Assembly (NCBI RefSeq): GCF_031020795.1
Contig: NZ_JAVHJP010000004.1
Location: 486,638 to 550,637, forward strand
Direction of reading: 5' to 3'
Source of the DNA: Hydrogenophaga pseudoflava
Lineage (GTDB): Bacteria > Pseudomonadota > Gammaproteobacteria > Burkholderiales > Burkholderiaceae_C
Length of the DNA stretch: 64,000 nucleotides
This document shows, in pieces, positions 34,850-45,591 of the stretch (positions are counted from its first letter, which is position 1; the number at the start of each line of letters is the position of its first letter). The translations under genes and the position numbers were made by a program. The notes below the pieces were generated by a model. That model was not told the origin of the DNA, did no database searches, and saw only the letters and a list, made by a program, of their open reading frames with translations.

Positions 34850-36256
34850 ATGTTCTCCCTTAACCCGAAAGGCGCGACCCCGCTGGTGGTGCAGATCGTC
34901 GAGGGTTTCCGCGCCGCCATCCAGAGTGGAGGCCTGCGCCCGGGCTCCAAGGCCCCTTCGATCCGCCAGTTTGCGCATGCGCACGGGGTCAGCACCTATA
35001 CAGTTGTCGACGCCTACGACCGGCTGGTGGCCCTGGGCTACTTCGTGTCGCGCCCGCATTCGGGCTTTTTCGTGCGCCAGCGCGAGGCCCTGGCCCGGCT
35101 GGCCGCCGGCAGCGCGCCGGCCGAAGCCGCCAATTACAACTTCGACTCCATGTGGTACCTGCGGCGGGTGTTCGAGGCGCGGGCGCTGCGCATGAAGCCC
35201 GGCTGCGGCTGGCTGCCCGGCGACTGGCTGTTCGAGGAAGGCATGAGGCGCAGCCTGCGCACCCTGGCGGCGGAGAACGTGGACCTGGGCGGCTACGGCG
35301 AGCCGAAGGGCTTCATGCCGCTGCGCCAGCTGGTGCGCGACCTGCTGGCCGAACAGGAGATCGCCGTCAGCGCCGACCAGGTGCTGCTCACCCAGGGCTC
35401 CAGCCAGGCCATGGACCTGGTGGCGCGCCGCCTGGTGCGGCCGGGCGATGCGGTGCTGGTGGACGACCCCGGCTACCCGAACATGCTGTTCTCGCTGCGC
35501 TTCCTGGGCGCGCGCCTGATCGGCGTGCCGCGCACGCCCGACGGCTACGACCTGGCCGCGCTGGAGGCGCTGGTGAAGGAGCACCAGCCCAAGGTGTTCT
35601 TCACCCAGCCGCGCCTGCAAAGCCCCACCGGCTCGGTGGCCAACCTGGCCCACCTGCACCGCGTGGTCCTGCTGGCCGAGCAGCACCAGTTCACCGTGGT
35701 CGAAAACGACATCTACGCCGACCTGGACCCGGAGCCGCGGCCTTCGCTGGCCAGCCTGGACCAGTTGCAGCGCGTGGTCTACATCAGCAGCTTCTCCAAG
35801 ACCATCTCGCCCAACATCCGCGTGGGCTACATGGCTGCGCCGCCGGATCTGCTGGAGGATTTCGCCCAGCTCAAGATGATTTCGGGCCTGACCTCGTCCG
35901 AATTCAGCGAGCGCCTGGCCTATGGCGCCCTGGTCGACGGCCGCTGGCGCAAGCACCTGCGCGGCCTGCGCGAGCGGCTGGCGCAGGCGCACCAGCGGGT
36001 CGGCCAGGCGCTGGAGAGCCTGGGCTTCGACCTGTTCTGCGAGCCCAAGGCCGGCATGTTCCTCTGGGCGCGCCACCCCGACATCCAGAACGCCACCGAA
36101 CTGGCCTACCAGGCGGCCGAGCAGGACATCCTGCTCGGCCCCGGCCACCTGTTCGACCCGGAGCTGCAGCCCAGCCCCTGGTTCCGTTTCAATGTCGCCT
36201 TCACCGACGATCCGCGCGTGCTGAGCTTCCTCAGTGACCACCGCCACGCCGGGTGA
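34850..36256 (+). CDS. MocR-family (GntR HTH + aminotransferase-like) regulator, GabR-type
   Basis: A 468-residue regulator: an N-terminal GntR winged helix (about 10-75; PGSKAPSIRQFAHAHGVSTY) and a large class I aminotransferase-like domain (about 120-460) that binds PLP. The Schiff-base Lys is in SSFSKTISPNIRVGY. The known GabR activates gab genes when GABA reacts with its bound PLP. Divergence from the gabT operon makes that role likely here. The start ATG at 34850 is set by homology; an upstream in-frame ATG would cross the operator repeats. Confidence 0.92.
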   Translation: MFSLNPKGATPLVVQIVEGFRAAIQSGGLRPGSKAPSIRQFAHAHGVSTYTVVDAYDRLVALGYFVSRPHSGFFVRQREALARLAAGSAPAEAANYNFDSMWYLRRVFEARALRMKPGCGWLPGDWLFEEGMRRSLRTLAAENVDLGGYGEPKGFMPLRQLVRDLLAEQEIAVSADQVLLTQGSSQAMDLVARRLVRPGDAVLVDDPGYPNMLFSLRFLGARLIGVPRTPDGYDLAALEALVKEHQPKVFFTQPRLQSPTGSVANLAHLHRVVLLAEQHQFTVVENDIYADLDPEPRPSLASLDQLQRVVYISSFSKTISPNIRVGYMAAPPDLLEDFAQLKMISGLTSSEFSERLAYGALVDGRWRKHLRGLRERLAQAHQRVGQALESLGFDLFCEPKAGMFLWARHPDIQNATELAYQAAEQDILLGPGHLFDPELQPSPWFRFNVAFTDDPRVLSFLSDHRHAG

Positions 36257-36337
36257 GCGCGCAGTTTGCGAAAATACGAGGTTTCGCGCCCGCGTCAGCC
36301 GGCGCCACCCCCTGACAACCCCCACAGACAGGCCACC

Positions 36338-38965
36338 ATGACCGTCCCCGCCGTTGCTTCCGTCGCCGACATCCGAAAGACCTTCCTGGACTTCTTCGCC
36401 TCCAAGGGCCACACCGTGGTGGCGTCCAGCCCGCTGGTGCCGGGCAACGACCCTACGCTGATGTTCACCAACTCGGGCATGGTCCAGTTCAAGGACGTGT
36501 TCCTGGGCACCGACAAGCGCAGCTATGTGCGCGCCGCGTCCGTCCAGGCCTGTCTGCGCGCCGGCGGCAAGCACAACGACCTGGAGAACGTGGGCTACAC
36601 CGCCCGCCACCACACCTTCTTTGAGATGCTGGGCAACTGGTCCTTCGGCGACTACTTCAAGCGCGAATCGCTGAAGTGGGCCTGGGAGCTGCTGACCCAG
36701 GTCTACAAGCTGCCACCCGAGCGCCTGCTGGCCACGGTCTACGCCGAGGACGACGAGGCCTACGACATCTGGACCAAGGAAATTGGTCTGCCGCCCGAGC
36801 GCGTGATCCGCATCGGCGACAACAAGGGCGGCCGCTACAAGAGCGACAACTTCTGGATGATGGCCGACACCGGCCCGTGCGGCCCCTGCTCGGAGATCTT
36901 CTACGACCACGGCCCCGAGATCCCCGGCGGCCCCCCGGGCAGCCCCGACGAAGACGGCGACCGCTTCATCGAGATCTGGAACAACGTGTTCATGCAGTTC
37001 GACATGAAGGAGGACGGTTCCGTCACGCCGCTGCCCGCGCCCTGCGTGGACACCGGCATGGGCCTGGAGCGCCTGGCCGCCATCCTGCAGCACGTGCACA
37101 GCAACTATGAGATCGACATCTTCGACGCGCTGATCAAGGCTGCGGCGCGCGAAACGCACACGAGCGACCTCGCCAACCCCTCGCTCAAGGTGATTGCCGA
37201 CCACATCCGCGCCACCTCGTTCCTGATCAGCGACGGCGTGATCCCGTCGAACGAAGGCCGCGGCTATGTGCAGCGCCGCATCATCCGCCGCGCCATCCGC
37301 CACGGCTACAAGCTGGGCCAGAAGACCCCGTTCTTCCACAAGCTGGTGCCCGACCTGGTGAAGATGATGGGCGAGGCCTACCCGAACATGGCCTCGCAGG
37401 CCCAGCGCATCACCGAGGTGCTCAAGGCCGAGGAAGAGCGCTTCTACGAGACCCTGGCCAACGGCATGGAGATCCTCGACGCGGCCCTGGCCGACGGCGC
37501 GAAAGTGCTGCCGGGCGACGTGGCCTTCAAGCTGCACGACACCTACGGTTTCCCGCTCGACCTGTCGGGCGACGTCTGCCGCGAGCGCGGTGTGGCCGTC
37601 GACGAAGCGGGCTTCCACGCCGCCATGGAAGCGCAGAAGGCCAAGGGCCGCGCGGCCGGCAAGTTCAAGATGGACAAGGTGCTGGAATACAGCGGCGTCG
37701 GCAACACCTTCGTCGGTTACGAGCAGCTCGAAGCGCCGGCCAAGGTGGTCGCGCTGTACCTGTACGGCACGGCCGTGGCCGAGCTCAAGGCCGGTCAGCA
37801 GGGCGTCGTGGTGCTGGACACCACGCCGTTCTACGCCGAGAGCGGTGGTCAGGTGGGTGACGAGGGTGTCATCACCAGCGGCTCCGCCCGGTTCGCCGTC
37901 GGTGACACGCAGAAGATCAAGGCCGACGTGTTCGGCCACCACGGTGCGGTGGAGCAGGGCACGCTGGCCGTGGGCGACACGGTCACCGCGTCGGTCAACC
38001 TGGCGCTGCGCGCGGCCACCGTGCGCAACCACAGCGCCACCCACCTGATGCACAAGGCCCTGCGCGAGGTGCTGGGCACCCACGTGCAGCAGAAGGGTTC
38101 GCTGGTCAACGCCGAGCGCACGCGCTTCGACTTCACCCACAACGCGCCCGTGACCGACGCGCAGATCCGCCAGGTCGAGGCCATCGTGAACGCCGAAGTG
38201 CTGGCCAACGCCGCGGCCAGGGCCGAGCTGATGGACATCGAGGCGGCCAAGCAGACCGGCGCCATGATGCTGTTCGGCGAGAAGTACGGCGACATCGTGC
38301 GCGTGCTGAGCATCGGCAGCACCACCGAACTGTGCGGCGGTACCCATGTGAAGGCGACCGGCGACATCGGCCTCTTCAAGATCGTGGGTGAAGGCGGCGT
38401 GGCCGCTGGCGTGCGCCGCATCGAGGCGGTGACCGGCACCGGTGCGCTGGCCTACCTGCAGTCGCTGGAAGACACGGTGAACCAGGCCGCTGGCACGCTC
38501 AAAGCCCCGACCGCCGAACTGACGGCCCGCATCGGCCAGACGCTGGAGCAGGTCAAGGCACTGGAGAAGGAAGTGGCTGCGCTCAAGGGCAGGCTGGCCT
38601 CCAGCCAGGGCGACGAACTCGTGACCCAGGCGGTGGACGTCAAGGGCCTCAAGGTGCTGGCCGCGGTGCTGGCCGGCGCCGACGCCAAGACCCTGCGCGA
38701 CACCATGGACAAGCTCAAGGACAAGCTCAAGACCGCCGCCATCGTGCTGGCCGCCGTGGACGGCGGCAAGGTGCAGCTGGCTGCAGGAGTGACGGCCGAC
38801 AGCATGGCCAAGATCAAGGCCGGCGAGCTGGTGAACTTCGTCGCGCAGCAGGTGGGCGGCAAGGGCGGCGGCAAGCCCGACATGGCCATGGCCGGCGGCA
38901 CCGACGCCTCGGGTCTGCCCAAGGCGCTGGCGTCGGTGCAGGCCTGGGTTTCGGAACGGCTGTAA
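36338..38965 (+). CDS. alaS: Alanine-tRNA ligase
   Basis: An 875-residue class II aminoacyl-tRNA synthetase of full normal length. Catalytic core (1-450): [66 protein letters not shown]. Editing domain (about 560-710): [11 protein letters not shown] and [14 protein letters not shown], which hold the zinc ligands for Ser/Gly-tRNA deacylation. A C-Ala domain closes the chain. ATG at 36338 gives the usual N-terminus ([10 protein letters not shown]). It stands between the MocR regulator and a convergent pseudouridine synthase 3 bp away. Confidence 0.98.
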   Translation: MTVPAVASVADIRKTFLDFFASKGHTVVASSPLVPGNDPTLMFTNSGMVQFKDVFLGTDKRSYVRAASVQACLRAGGKHNDLENVGYTARHHTFFEMLGNWSFGDYFKRESLKWAWELLTQVYKLPPERLLATVYAEDDEAYDIWTKEIGLPPERVIRIGDNKGGRYKSDNFWMMADTGPCGPCSEIFYDHGPEIPGGPPGSPDEDGDRFIEIWNNVFMQFDMKEDGSVTPLPAPCVDTGMGLERLAAILQHVHSNYEIDIFDALIKAAARETHTSDLANPSLKVIADHIRATSFLISDGVIPSNEGRGYVQRRIIRRAIRHGYKLGQKTPFFHKLVPDLVKMMGEAYPNMASQAQRITEVLKAEEERFYETLANGMEILDAALADGAKVLPGDVAFKLHDTYGFPLDLSGDVCRERGVAVDEAGFHAAMEAQKAKGRAAGKFKMDKVLEYSGVGNTFVGYEQLEAPAKVVALYLYGTAVAELKAGQQGVVVLDTTPFYAESGGQVGDEGVITSGSARFAVGDTQKIKADVFGHHGAVEQGTLAVGDTVTASVNLALRAATVRNHSATHLMHKALREVLGTHVQQKGSLVNAERTRFDFTHNAPVTDAQIRQVEAIVNAEVLANAAARAELMDIEAAKQTGAMMLFGEKYGDIVRVLSIGSTTELCGGTHVKATGDIGLFKIVGEGGVAAGVRRIEAVTGTGALAYLQSLEDTVNQAAGTLKAPTAELTARIGQTLEQVKALEKEVAALKGRLASSQGDELVTQAVDVKGLKVLAAVLAGADAKTLRDTMDKLKDKLKTAAIVLAAVDGGKVQLAAGVTADSMAKIKAGELVNFVAQQVGGKGGGKPDMAMAGGTDASGLPKALASVQAWVSERL

Positions 38966-38968
38966 ACC

Positions 38969-39910
38969 TCAGAGCGGGCTGGGCCAGCCCAGGTGCAACC
39001 CGCTGTCAAACCGCCTGGCTTCGCCCGTCACCGGGTCGGTGAAGGCGATGGACCGCGCCAGCAGGCGCAGCGGGTCCGCAAAATCCTCGGGTTCCCCCGG
39101 CCCGCGCCGCACGCGCGGGTAGAACTGGTCGCCCGCCAGCGGCAGGCCCAGCGCGGCCATGTGCACGCGCAGCTGGTGGCGCTTGCCGGTGACGGGCTCC
39201 AGCCGGTAGCGGGCCCAGGCGCCGCGCCGCTCCAGCAGGGCGATGGCGGTTTCGCTGTTGGGCTCGCCTTCGGTTTCGGTCATGCGGTAGAAGGCCGCGG
39301 GGTCTTCGGCCATGCGGCTGCGGTGCCGCCGCGGCAGCGCCAGCGCCGGGTCGAACGGCGCCACGGCTTCGTAGACCTTGTCCACCGTGCGTTCGCGGAA
39401 CAGCGCCTGGTAGGCGCCGCGGTCCTGTGGGCGCACGCTGAACACCACCAGACCCGCGGTTTCGCGGTCGATGCGGTGGATCGGGCTGAGCGTGTCGATG
39501 CCGGTGGCCTGCTTGAGCCGCACCAGCAGGCTCTGCTGCACGAAGCGGCCGGTGGGCGTCACGGGCAGAAAGTGCGGCTTGTCGACCACCAGCAGGTGCG
39601 TGTCCTGGAACCGCACCACGGCCTCGAACGGGATCTCGGGCTCGTCGTCCAGCGCGCGCCAGTAGTACAGCCGCCCGCCGCCGCGGTAGGCGTCCGCCGT
39701 GCGCACCGGCTGTCCTTGCTCGTCCAGCACCTGGCCGTCCACGAGGCGCCGTTGCCAGGCGTCGCGGTCCACCGCGGGCAGACGATCGGCCAGGAAGTCC
39801 AGCAGCGTCGGCCAGCGCGGCTCGCCGGGCGGCAGCAGCGGCAGCGCCACGCAACTGGGCGAAACGCCATCGCGGGTCGGGATCAGGGGGTTCTTGGGCG
39901 GGCGGGCCAT
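38969..39910 (-). CDS. RluA-family pseudouridine synthase
   Basis: A 313-residue RNA pseudouridine synthase. The catalytic Asp lies in HRIDRETAGLVVF, with VVRFQDTHLLVVDKPHFLPV before it and VTGKRHQLRVHMAALGLPL after it. An N-terminal S4-like segment (DAWQRRLVDGQVLDEQG) is present. The target position in rRNA or tRNA is not clear. ATG at 39910 (MARPPKNPLIP) is preferred to the ATG at 39955. It is divergent from a small lipoprotein gene. Confidence 0.93.
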   Translation of the reverse strand: MARPPKNPLIPTRDGVSPSCVALPLLPPGEPRWPTLLDFLADRLPAVDRDAWQRRLVDGQVLDEQGQPVRTADAYRGGGRLYYWRALDDEPEIPFEAVVRFQDTHLLVVDKPHFLPVTPTGRFVQQSLLVRLKQATGIDTLSPIHRIDRETAGLVVFSVRPQDRGAYQALFRERTVDKVYEAVAPFDPALALPRRHRSRMAEDPAAFYRMTETEGEPNSETAIALLERRGAWARYRLEPVTGKRHQLRVHMAALGLPLAGDQFYPRVRRGPGEPEDFADPLRLLARSIAFTDPVTGEARRFDSGLHLGWPSPL

Positions 39911-39970
39911 GGGGGTGGTGAGCGGGAGAAGCGGGTATTCTCTGCGCCTCCCCACCCAGACCTTGCCGCG

Positions 39971-40231
39971 ATGATCTCTGTGCCGACCCAGCGTTCTGAT
40001 ATCTCTGCCCGCCGCTGGCGCCTGTTTGGTGCGCTGGTGCTGTCGCTGCCCCTGCTGGGCGGCTGTGCGGTGATCGCTGTGGCCGATGTCGCTGCCTCGG
40101 CGGTGGTGGGAGTAGCCGGGCTGGCGGTCGACGCCGCCGTGGGCACGGCCCGCATCGGCGGCAAGATCATCGGCGCCGGGGCCGACGCCGTGCTCGACGA
40201 CGATGAGGACGAGGGCGCGAAGGACGACTGA
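39971..40231 (+). CDS. Small lipoprotein of unknown function
   Basis: An 86-residue predicted lipoprotein: basic N-terminus (ARRWR), hydrophobic stretch and lipobox LLGGC with the lipidated Cys at residue 32. Only about 55 mature residues follow: an Ala/Val/Gly-rich segment (VVGVAGLAVDAAVGTARIGG) that could insert in a membrane, then an acidic tail (DDDEDEGAKDD). Similar short lipoproteins are widespread in Burkholderiales and uncharacterised. It converges with trmB. Confidence 0.83.
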   Translation: MISVPTQRSDISARRWRLFGALVLSLPLLGGCAVIAVADVAASAVVGVAGLAVDAAVGTARIGGKIIGAGADAVLDDDEDEGAKDD

Positions 40232-40257
40232 GCCTGGCGGCGGGCTCAGACCCGCCG
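40228..40257. terminator. Overlapping hairpins between convergent lipoprotein and trmB genes
   Basis: CTGAGCC/GGCTCAG (40228-40249) and CGGCGGG/CCCGCCG (40238-40257) are two 7-bp stems that cannot form together. They cover both stop codons. No T-run is present, so termination is only a possibility. Confidence 0.3.
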
Positions 40258-40989
40258 GAACACCAAGTCCCAGACGCCGTGGCCGAGCTGGAGGCCCCGG
40301 TTCTCGAACTTGGTCAGCGGGCGGTAGTCGGGCTTGGGTGCGTATCCGTCACCGTCGGCAGGCGAGGTGTTCTGCAGCAGCGGCTCGGCCGACAGCACCG
40401 CCAGCATCTGCTCGGCGTAGGGCTGCCAGTCGGTGGCCAGGTGCAGGTAGCCGCCGGGCCTGAGGTGGCGGGCCAGCCGGTTCACGAACGGCGTCTGGAT
40501 CAGGCGGCGCTTGTGGTGGCGGCTCTTGTGCCAGGGGTCGGGGAAGAAGATGTGCACGCCGTCCAGGCTCTGCTCGGGCAGCATGTGGTCCAGCACCTCG
40601 ACCGCGTCGTGGCGGAAGATGCGGATGTTCTCGAGGCCCTGTTCGCCGCAGAGTTTGAGAAGGGCGCCCACCCCGGGCTCGTGCACCTCGCAGCACAGGA
40701 AGTTGTCGGCGGGCCGCGTCTGGGCGATCTGCGCCGTGGCGCCGCCCATGCCGAAGCCGATCTCCATGATCAGCGGCGCGGACCGGCCAAAGGCCGCGGC
40801 GGGGTCCAGCGGGGTGGATGCGTCGTAGTGGAGCAGGAAGCGCGGGCCGAACTGCTCGTAGGCGCGCTGTTGCCCCGGGCCCACGCGGCCGGTGCGCAGC
40901 ACGTAGCTCTTGACCACGCGCATGAAGGGCTTGGACGGGGTGCCCGGCGGGGCGGTTTCGGGGGTGTGGGGAGTGGAATCGTCGGACAT
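40246..40989 (-). CDS. trmB: tRNA (guanine-N7-)-methyltransferase
   Basis: A 247-residue SAM-dependent enzyme that forms m7G46 in tRNA. The SAM motif is [16 protein letters not shown], and the family hallmark is [19 protein letters not shown] (PDPWxKxxHxKRR). The tail has TKFENRG, also diagnostic. A 30-residue disordered N-terminus (Pro/Thr-rich) is normal for betaproteobacterial TrmB. ATG at 40989 is chosen; longer frames cross the promoter region of the divergent receptor gene. Confidence 0.96.
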   Translation of the reverse strand: MSDDSTPHTPETAPPGTPSKPFMRVVKSYVLRTGRVGPGQQRAYEQFGPRFLLHYDASTPLDPAAAFGRSAPLIMEIGFGMGGATAQIAQTRPADNFLCCEVHEPGVGALLKLCGEQGLENIRIFRHDAVEVLDHMLPEQSLDGVHIFFPDPWHKSRHHKRRLIQTPFVNRLARHLRPGGYLHLATDWQPYAEQMLAVLSAEPLLQNTSPADGDGYAPKPDYRPLTKFENRGLQLGHGVWDLVFRRV

Positions 40990-41112
40990 GTCGGGCTGCC
41001 ACAGGCCTTGGATCGCCCGGGGCCCGTGATTGTAGGTGCGGGGCTGTACTGAAAAAGAATGTGCCTTGCCAGGCTGTGCGATGGGCGGTCCCATCGGGCG
41101 TATGAAAGTTGC

Positions 41113-41140
41113 TTCACAAGGCGTGGGCGATGGGTAGCAT
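41113..41140 (+). promoter_or_regulatory. Candidate sigma-70 promoter for the LivK-type receptor gene
   Basis: TTCACA (41113) and TAGCAT (41135) are separated by 16 bp and lie about 25 bp before the start codon at 41165. The -35 box matches TTGACA in five of six bases. Visual prediction only. Confidence 0.4.
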
Positions 41141-41164
41141 TCGCGGCATCTTCGTTGGGAATTC

Positions 41165-42322
41165 ATGACACACCACACCACATCCATTCGTCGCGGCCTC
41201 ACCCGCCGAGCTTTTGCCGGCGGTGTCGCTGGTGCCGCCACCCTGGCGGTGCCCGTGTTGCGGGCGCAGTCGTCCAACCGCATTGTGCTGGGCCAGTCGG
41301 CCGCCTTCACCGGCGCGGCCGCCCAGCTGGGCATCCAGTTCCATGCGGGTGCCAAGCTGTTCTTCGACCAGTACAACGCCCAGGGCTCGGGCCGGGCCCG
41401 GGTCGAGATCGAGCAGATGGACGATGGCTACGAGCCGGACCGCTGCGCAGAGAACACCCAGAAGTTGCTGGACAAGGACGTGTTCGCGCTGTTCGGCTAC
41501 ATCGGCACGCCCACCAGCGTGGCGGCACTGCCGCTGGCGACCAAGGCGGAGATGCCGTTCATCGCGCCGTTCACCGGTGCCATGTCGCTGCGCCAGCCCT
41601 TCAACCGCATGGCCTTTCACCTGCGGGCCTCGTACAACGACGAGACCGAGCTGATCGTCAAGAACCTGGTCAACCTCGGGCTGACCCGTGTGGCGGTGTT
41701 CCACCAGAACGACGCTTACGGCAAAGCCGGGCTGGACGGCACCGTGCTGGCGCTGGCCAGTCGCGGGCTCAAGCCTGTGGCGACCGGCACGGTCGAGCGC
41801 AACACGGTGGACGTGGCGGCGGCGGTGGCCACCATCAATGCCGCCAATCCGCAGGCCGTGGTGCAGATCAGTGCCTACAAGTCCTGCGCCGCGTACATCC
41901 GTGCAGCGCGCAAGGCGGGTTTCGGGGGCAGCTTCTACAACGTGTCCTTCGTGGGCACGCAGGCGCTGGCCGACGAACTGGGCAAGGAAGGCGCTGGCGT
42001 GGTGGTGTCGCAAGTGGTGCCCAATCCGTTCAGCACCGCCAAGCCCATCACCCGCGAATTCCGCGACGCCATCTCCCAGGGCGGCAACAAGGTGCAGGCC
42101 AATTTCTCCAGTCTGGAGGGCTACCTGGCCGCCAGACTGGTGGCCGAAGGCCTGCGGCGCGCGGGAGGCCGTTCGGGCCGCGATGGTCTGATCAGCGGTC
42201 TGGAGGCGATTGGCGACACCTCGTTCGAGGGCTACGCGATCGCACTCGGCCCGAAAGACCACGTCGCATCGTCGTTCGTCGAGCTCTCGATGCTGACCGG
42301 CGACGGGAAGGTCCGGACCTGA
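41165..42322 (+). CDS. ABC transporter substrate-binding protein, branched-chain amino acid (LivK) type
   Basis: A 385-residue periplasmic receptor with a twin-arginine signal ([18 protein letters not shown], cleavage near LRAQS). The mature domain is type I periplasmic binding: [49 protein letters not shown]. This Leu/Ile/Val-binding-like family in Burkholderiales also binds aromatic acids and urea. No permease or ATPase gene is adjacent, so it is an orphan receptor. It converges with gluQRS 7 bp away. Confidence 0.92.
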   Translation: MTHHTTSIRRGLTRRAFAGGVAGAATLAVPVLRAQSSNRIVLGQSAAFTGAAAQLGIQFHAGAKLFFDQYNAQGSGRARVEIEQMDDGYEPDRCAENTQKLLDKDVFALFGYIGTPTSVAALPLATKAEMPFIAPFTGAMSLRQPFNRMAFHLRASYNDETELIVKNLVNLGLTRVAVFHQNDAYGKAGLDGTVLALASRGLKPVATGTVERNTVDVAAAVATINAANPQAVVQISAYKSCAAYIRAARKAGFGGSFYNVSFVGTQALADELGKEGAGVVVSQVVPNPFSTAKPITREFRDAISQGGNKVQANFSSLEGYLAARLVAEGLRRAGGRSGRDGLISGLEAIGDTSFEGYAIALGPKDHVASSFVELSMLTGDGKVRT

Positions 42323-42329
42323 TCCGGCG

Positions 42330-43223
42330 TCAGCCCCCGGCCATACCGCGCCAGGGCCAGGCGCGGGTCCAGGTGGCCAGCGCCTCATGCAGCGGGCCGG
42401 CCGCGGCCGGCAACTCCAGCACTGCGGCTGCGGCCTGAAGCGCCGCGAGCGGATCGTCCAGAGCCAGTGCCTGCGCCCCGTTCTGCTTGCTCAGCTTTTC
42501 ACCGTTCGCGTCCCGCACCAGGGGCGTGTGCAGGTACGACGGTGCGGGCTGCCCGAGGGCCTGCTGCAGCCGGATCTGGCGCGGCGTGTTGTCGGCCAGG
42601 TCTTCACCGCGCACCACATGGGTGATGCCCTGCGCGGCGTCGTCGACCACCACCGCCAGCTGGTAGGCCCAGAGGCCGTCGGCGCGGCGCAGCACGAAGT
42701 CGCCCACCTCGGCGGCCAGGTCCTGCTGCTGAGGCCCGAGGCGGCGGTCCTGCCACGCAAGCATCCCGGGCGACACCTTCAAGCGCCAGGCGCGGGCCTC
42801 CCGGCCCCGCAAGCCGCCGCGTTCGGGGCGGCAGGTGCCGGGGTAGACGGCCGCATGGTGGCGTTCGCGGTGGCGACCGGCGGCGAGCAGGGCCGCCTCG
42901 ATGTCCTTGCGGGAGCAGGCGCAGGGGTAGGCATCACCCTGCGCGATCAACCGGTCCAGCGCCGTCTCGTAGTGCTCGCCGCGTGCGGACTGCCAGCACA
43001 CAGGCTCATCGGACACCAGGCCGCAGGCGGCCAGCTGCCCGAGGATGAAATGGTCTGCCCCGGGCACGCAGCGGGGCGTGTCCACGTCCTCGATGCGCAC
43101 CAGCCACGTGCCGCCGTGCGCCCGCGCATCGAGCCAGCTGGCCAGCGCCGCGACCAGGGAGCCCGCGTGCAGCGGGCCCGTCGGTGAGGGGGCGAACCTG
43201 CCCCGGTAGGAAAGAAATGACAA
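42330..43223 (-). CDS. gluQ: Glutamyl-Q tRNA(Asp) synthetase
   Basis: A 297-residue truncated GluRS paralogue that attaches glutamate to queuosine in tRNA(Asp). It has the HIGH-like [19 protein letters not shown], zinc ligands in [10 protein letters not shown] and [28 protein letters not shown] and the KMSKS-like [10 protein letters not shown]. It lacks the anticodon-binding half of full GluRS. A TTG start at 43223 is proposed: it follows GGAGG by six bases and precedes [15 protein letters not shown], and no ATG or GTG is suitable. The start is therefore less certain than the identity. Confidence 0.93.
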   Translation of the reverse strand: MSFLSYRGRFAPSPTGPLHAGSLVAALASWLDARAHGGTWLVRIEDVDTPRCVPGADHFILGQLAACGLVSDEPVCWQSARGEHYETALDRLIAQGDAYPCACSRKDIEAALLAAGRHRERHHAAVYPGTCRPERGGLRGREARAWRLKVSPGMLAWQDRRLGPQQQDLAAEVGDFVLRRADGLWAYQLAVVVDDAAQGITHVVRGEDLADNTPRQIRLQQALGQPAPSYLHTPLVRDANGEKLSKQNGAQALALDDPLAALQAAAAVLELPAAAGPLHEALATWTRAWPWRGMAGG

Positions 43224-43309
43224 CAGGAACCTCCAGCGCCCGCCGCGGAACCGGCTCCGCCGGGCCGCAGGCGGGGTTCCCTGGGGGAAGACGCGAAGCG
43301 GCGGGGGGC

Positions 43310-44440
43310 CTACACCACAGCCAGCGCGAGTTCGAGTCCGGACACGAAGGCGTCCTCGACCCGGTGACCCAGGCACCAGTCGCCGCACAGGCCGATGCCC
43401 AGAGCCGGGTCGAACAGGTGGGAGCGTCCCAGCGGGGTCTGGGTCTGCGCGTAGCGCCAACGGTGCACCACCGCATGGGGCGGCGTGGCGCGGATGCCCG
43501 TGATCTCGGCGAAGCCCTTGAGCAGCTTGGCCTTGACGCGTTCGGCGTCGTCTTCCAGGTGCTTGGTCGACCAGGCGGGGCTGGCCTGGACGGTCCAGCG
43601 CTCGATGCGCTCGCGCCCCGGCTTGCTGTTCTCGCGCGCGAGCCAGCTGATGCGGTGGTGCGTGCTGCGGGCGGCGTTCCACTGCGGCCCCAGGTGCGAC
43701 AGACCAGGCTGCATCGCGTTCGGAAAGGCCACCATCAGCGTCCAGCAGGGCGCCACCTGCACCTGGGTGATCGCCTGCCGCATGTCGGGGGCCAGCCCGG
43801 AAGACTGCAGCAGGTCGTGCGCCTGCATGTGCGGCATGGCCAGCAGCACGCGGTCGAATCCGCCCATCACCATCTGCCCGCCGTCGGCGTCCTCGGCCCG
43901 CAGTTGCCACAGTTCGGGGTGCAGCGCGTCGCGTTCGATGTGGTGGACGCGGACGCCGGCGCAGGTGCGGGCGGGCGGGTGGCCGTGCAGCTCGGGCTGG
44001 GCCAGGGGCTGCGCCCAGTGGTGCACCAGAGCGCTCATGCCCGGCACCGCGACGAAATGCGGTTCGGTGGGCGGTGGCGCGCTGGCCAGCACATGGCCGA
44101 AGGCGTCGAGCACGCGCACCGTGCTCACGCTCCAGGGCCGCACCTGGGCCTGAGCGGTCAGCAGCACGCGGGCAAAGCGGCTGTCACGCACCGTGAAGTA
44201 CTGCGCCCCGTGGTCGAAGCCGCCGAACTCGGTGCGGCGGGTCGACATGCGGCCACCGAAGCCCCGGCTTTTTTCGAGCAGCGTGACGCGGTGCCCGGCC
44301 TGCAGCAAGGTGCGGGCGCACGCCACGCCGGCCATGCCTGCGCCGACCACCGCAAAGTGCAGCGGCTCGGTGGCCTGGCGGGCCCGGGCAGAGGTCTTGC
44401 GTTGGCTGGGAGCCTTCTTGTTGTTCATGGTGTGGCGCAT
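43310..44440 (-). CDS. Renalase-like NAD(P)/FAD-dependent oxidoreductase
   Basis: A flavoprotein of about 376 residues with the dinucleotide-binding motif [20 protein letters not shown], then [14 protein letters not shown] and [12 protein letters not shown], the signature of renalase-type amine oxidase-like enzymes. The C-terminal FAD-contact motif is [18 protein letters not shown]. Substrate unknown. Two in-frame ATGs (44440, 44428) lack a good ribosome site, so the start is uncertain by four residues. The gluQRS gene lies 86 bp downstream on the same strand. Confidence 0.88.
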   Translation of the reverse strand: MRHTMNNKKAPSQRKTSARARQATEPLHFAVVGAGMAGVACARTLLQAGHRVTLLEKSRGFGGRMSTRRTEFGGFDHGAQYFTVRDSRFARVLLTAQAQVRPWSVSTVRVLDAFGHVLASAPPPTEPHFVAVPGMSALVHHWAQPLAQPELHGHPPARTCAGVRVHHIERDALHPELWQLRAEDADGGQMVMGGFDRVLLAMPHMQAHDLLQSSGLAPDMRQAITQVQVAPCWTLMVAFPNAMQPGLSHLGPQWNAARSTHHRISWLARENSKPGRERIERWTVQASPAWSTKHLEDDAERVKAKLLKGFAEITGIRATPPHAVVHRWRYAQTQTPLGRSHLFDPALGIGLCGDWCLGHRVEDAFVSGLELALAVV

Positions 44441-44496
44441 GGGGTTGGGATGCGAGCACTGTATCAGCGCGGATGCGGTTGTTGGCTTGCGCCGTC

Positions 44497-45444
44497 TCAA
44501 CCCACGTGGTGGTTTTCCAGCAGGGCGCTGCGGGTGGTCGGATGCTGCAGGTGCTCGAGCCACCAGCGCATGGCCTGCCCGGTCTCCCCGCCGCTGCGCG
44601 GCCGGCGCCAGGCGTATCCGACGCGGAACACATGGTTGGGACGCTGGACCGCCTTCACCACCAGATGCCCGGCCGAGATGTAGGGCTGGGCCAGCGGCAG
44701 GGGCAGGAAGCCGCAGCCCAGGCCGCGCAACTGGGCTTCGAGCTTGTGCTGCATGGTCGGCACGGTCAGCACGTCCTGTCCGGGCAGGATGTTGAACGAC
44801 TGCCCGCTGCCGCGCTGCGTGCTGTCGGCCACCGCCACCGCGCGGTGGGGCCGGATCTGGTCGTCGCCGATGGTGTGCTCGATGGTGGCCAGCGGATGGT
44901 GTGGCGCCACAGCGAAGACAAAGCGCAACTGACCCAGCGGCGCGATCTGCAGCTCCGGCAGGGAGACATCGGCCGACACGCCCAGGGCCAGATCGGCCAG
45001 ACCGGTCTTGAGCGCCTCCAGCGTGCCCGAAAGGGTTTCGGCGCGTATCTTCAGGCGTGTAGGGGCGCCCGTGGCGTAGAACGCTTCGCACAGTTCGAAC
45101 AGCGTGCTGCGCGCAATGATCGCGTCGGTCGCGATGGTCAGCTGCGGCTCCCAGCCGGTGGCGACCCGCTTGACGCGCTGGGCCACTGCGTCGAGTTCGT
45201 CCAGCAGGTACTGGCCGGCGCGCAGCAGCTCGGCGCCGGCGGGCGTGAGCTGTGCACGGCGTGCGCTGCGGTCGAACAGCAGCACGTCCAGCGCGTCCTC
45301 GATCTGCCGCACGCGGTAGGTGAGGGCGCTGGGCACCATGCCGAGTTCGCGGGCCGCGGCGGCCATGCTGCCCAGCCGTGCGACCGCTTCGAGCAGGCCC
45401 AGGTTTTCCGGGGACAGCGCAGACCGGGGGGCGGTGGAAGCCAT
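44497..45444 (-). CDS. LysR-family transcriptional regulator
   Basis: A 315-residue LysR regulator: winged helix at about 10-70 (LGLLEAVARLGSMAAAAREL, SALTYRVRQIEDAL, LLFDRSARRAQLTPAG) and a ligand-binding domain from about 95 on. It is divergent from the pirin gene, and the 147-bp gap holds a perfect inverted repeat with T-N11-A geometry. Orthologous arrangements of a LysR gene next to pirin and flavodoxin-fold genes are common in Burkholderiales. The inducer is unknown. Confidence 0.94.
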   Translation of the reverse strand: MASTAPRSALSPENLGLLEAVARLGSMAAAARELGMVPSALTYRVRQIEDALDVLLFDRSARRAQLTPAGAELLRAGQYLLDELDAVAQRVKRVATGWEPQLTIATDAIIARSTLFELCEAFYATGAPTRLKIRAETLSGTLEALKTGLADLALGVSADVSLPELQIAPLGQLRFVFAVAPHHPLATIEHTIGDDQIRPHRAVAVADSTQRGSGQSFNILPGQDVLTVPTMQHKLEAQLRGLGCGFLPLPLAQPYISAGHLVVKAVQRPNHVFRVGYAWRRPRSGGETGQAMRWWLEHLQHPTTRSALLENHHVG

Positions 45445-45481
45445 GAAATCACCATCGGGAAAGTGGTTATGAAGGCATTTT

Positions 45482-45500
45482 CATTCAACTGGATTGAATG
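45482..45500. promoter_or_regulatory. LysR-type binding box
   Basis: CATTCAA-CTGGA-TTGAATG is a perfect 7-bp inverted repeat with a 5-bp spacer and contains the LysR T-N11-A pattern. It lies 38 bp from the lysR start and 92 bp from the pirin start. Confidence 0.65.
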
Positions 45501-45591
45501 GTGCCAACAATTTCCTGCGACCTCCCAGGTGGGCGCTGTGCCCACAATGACTCCCATGCCGGCCCTCTGCCGGCGCCAGCAGGAGACCCTC

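Noticed and set aside
34766..38347. A 1193-codon open frame on the minus strand opposite alaS and the MocR gene
   Set aside because: It is antisense to two certain genes, is His/Gln/Val/Gly-rich as expected from GC-rich codon shadows, and has no domain.
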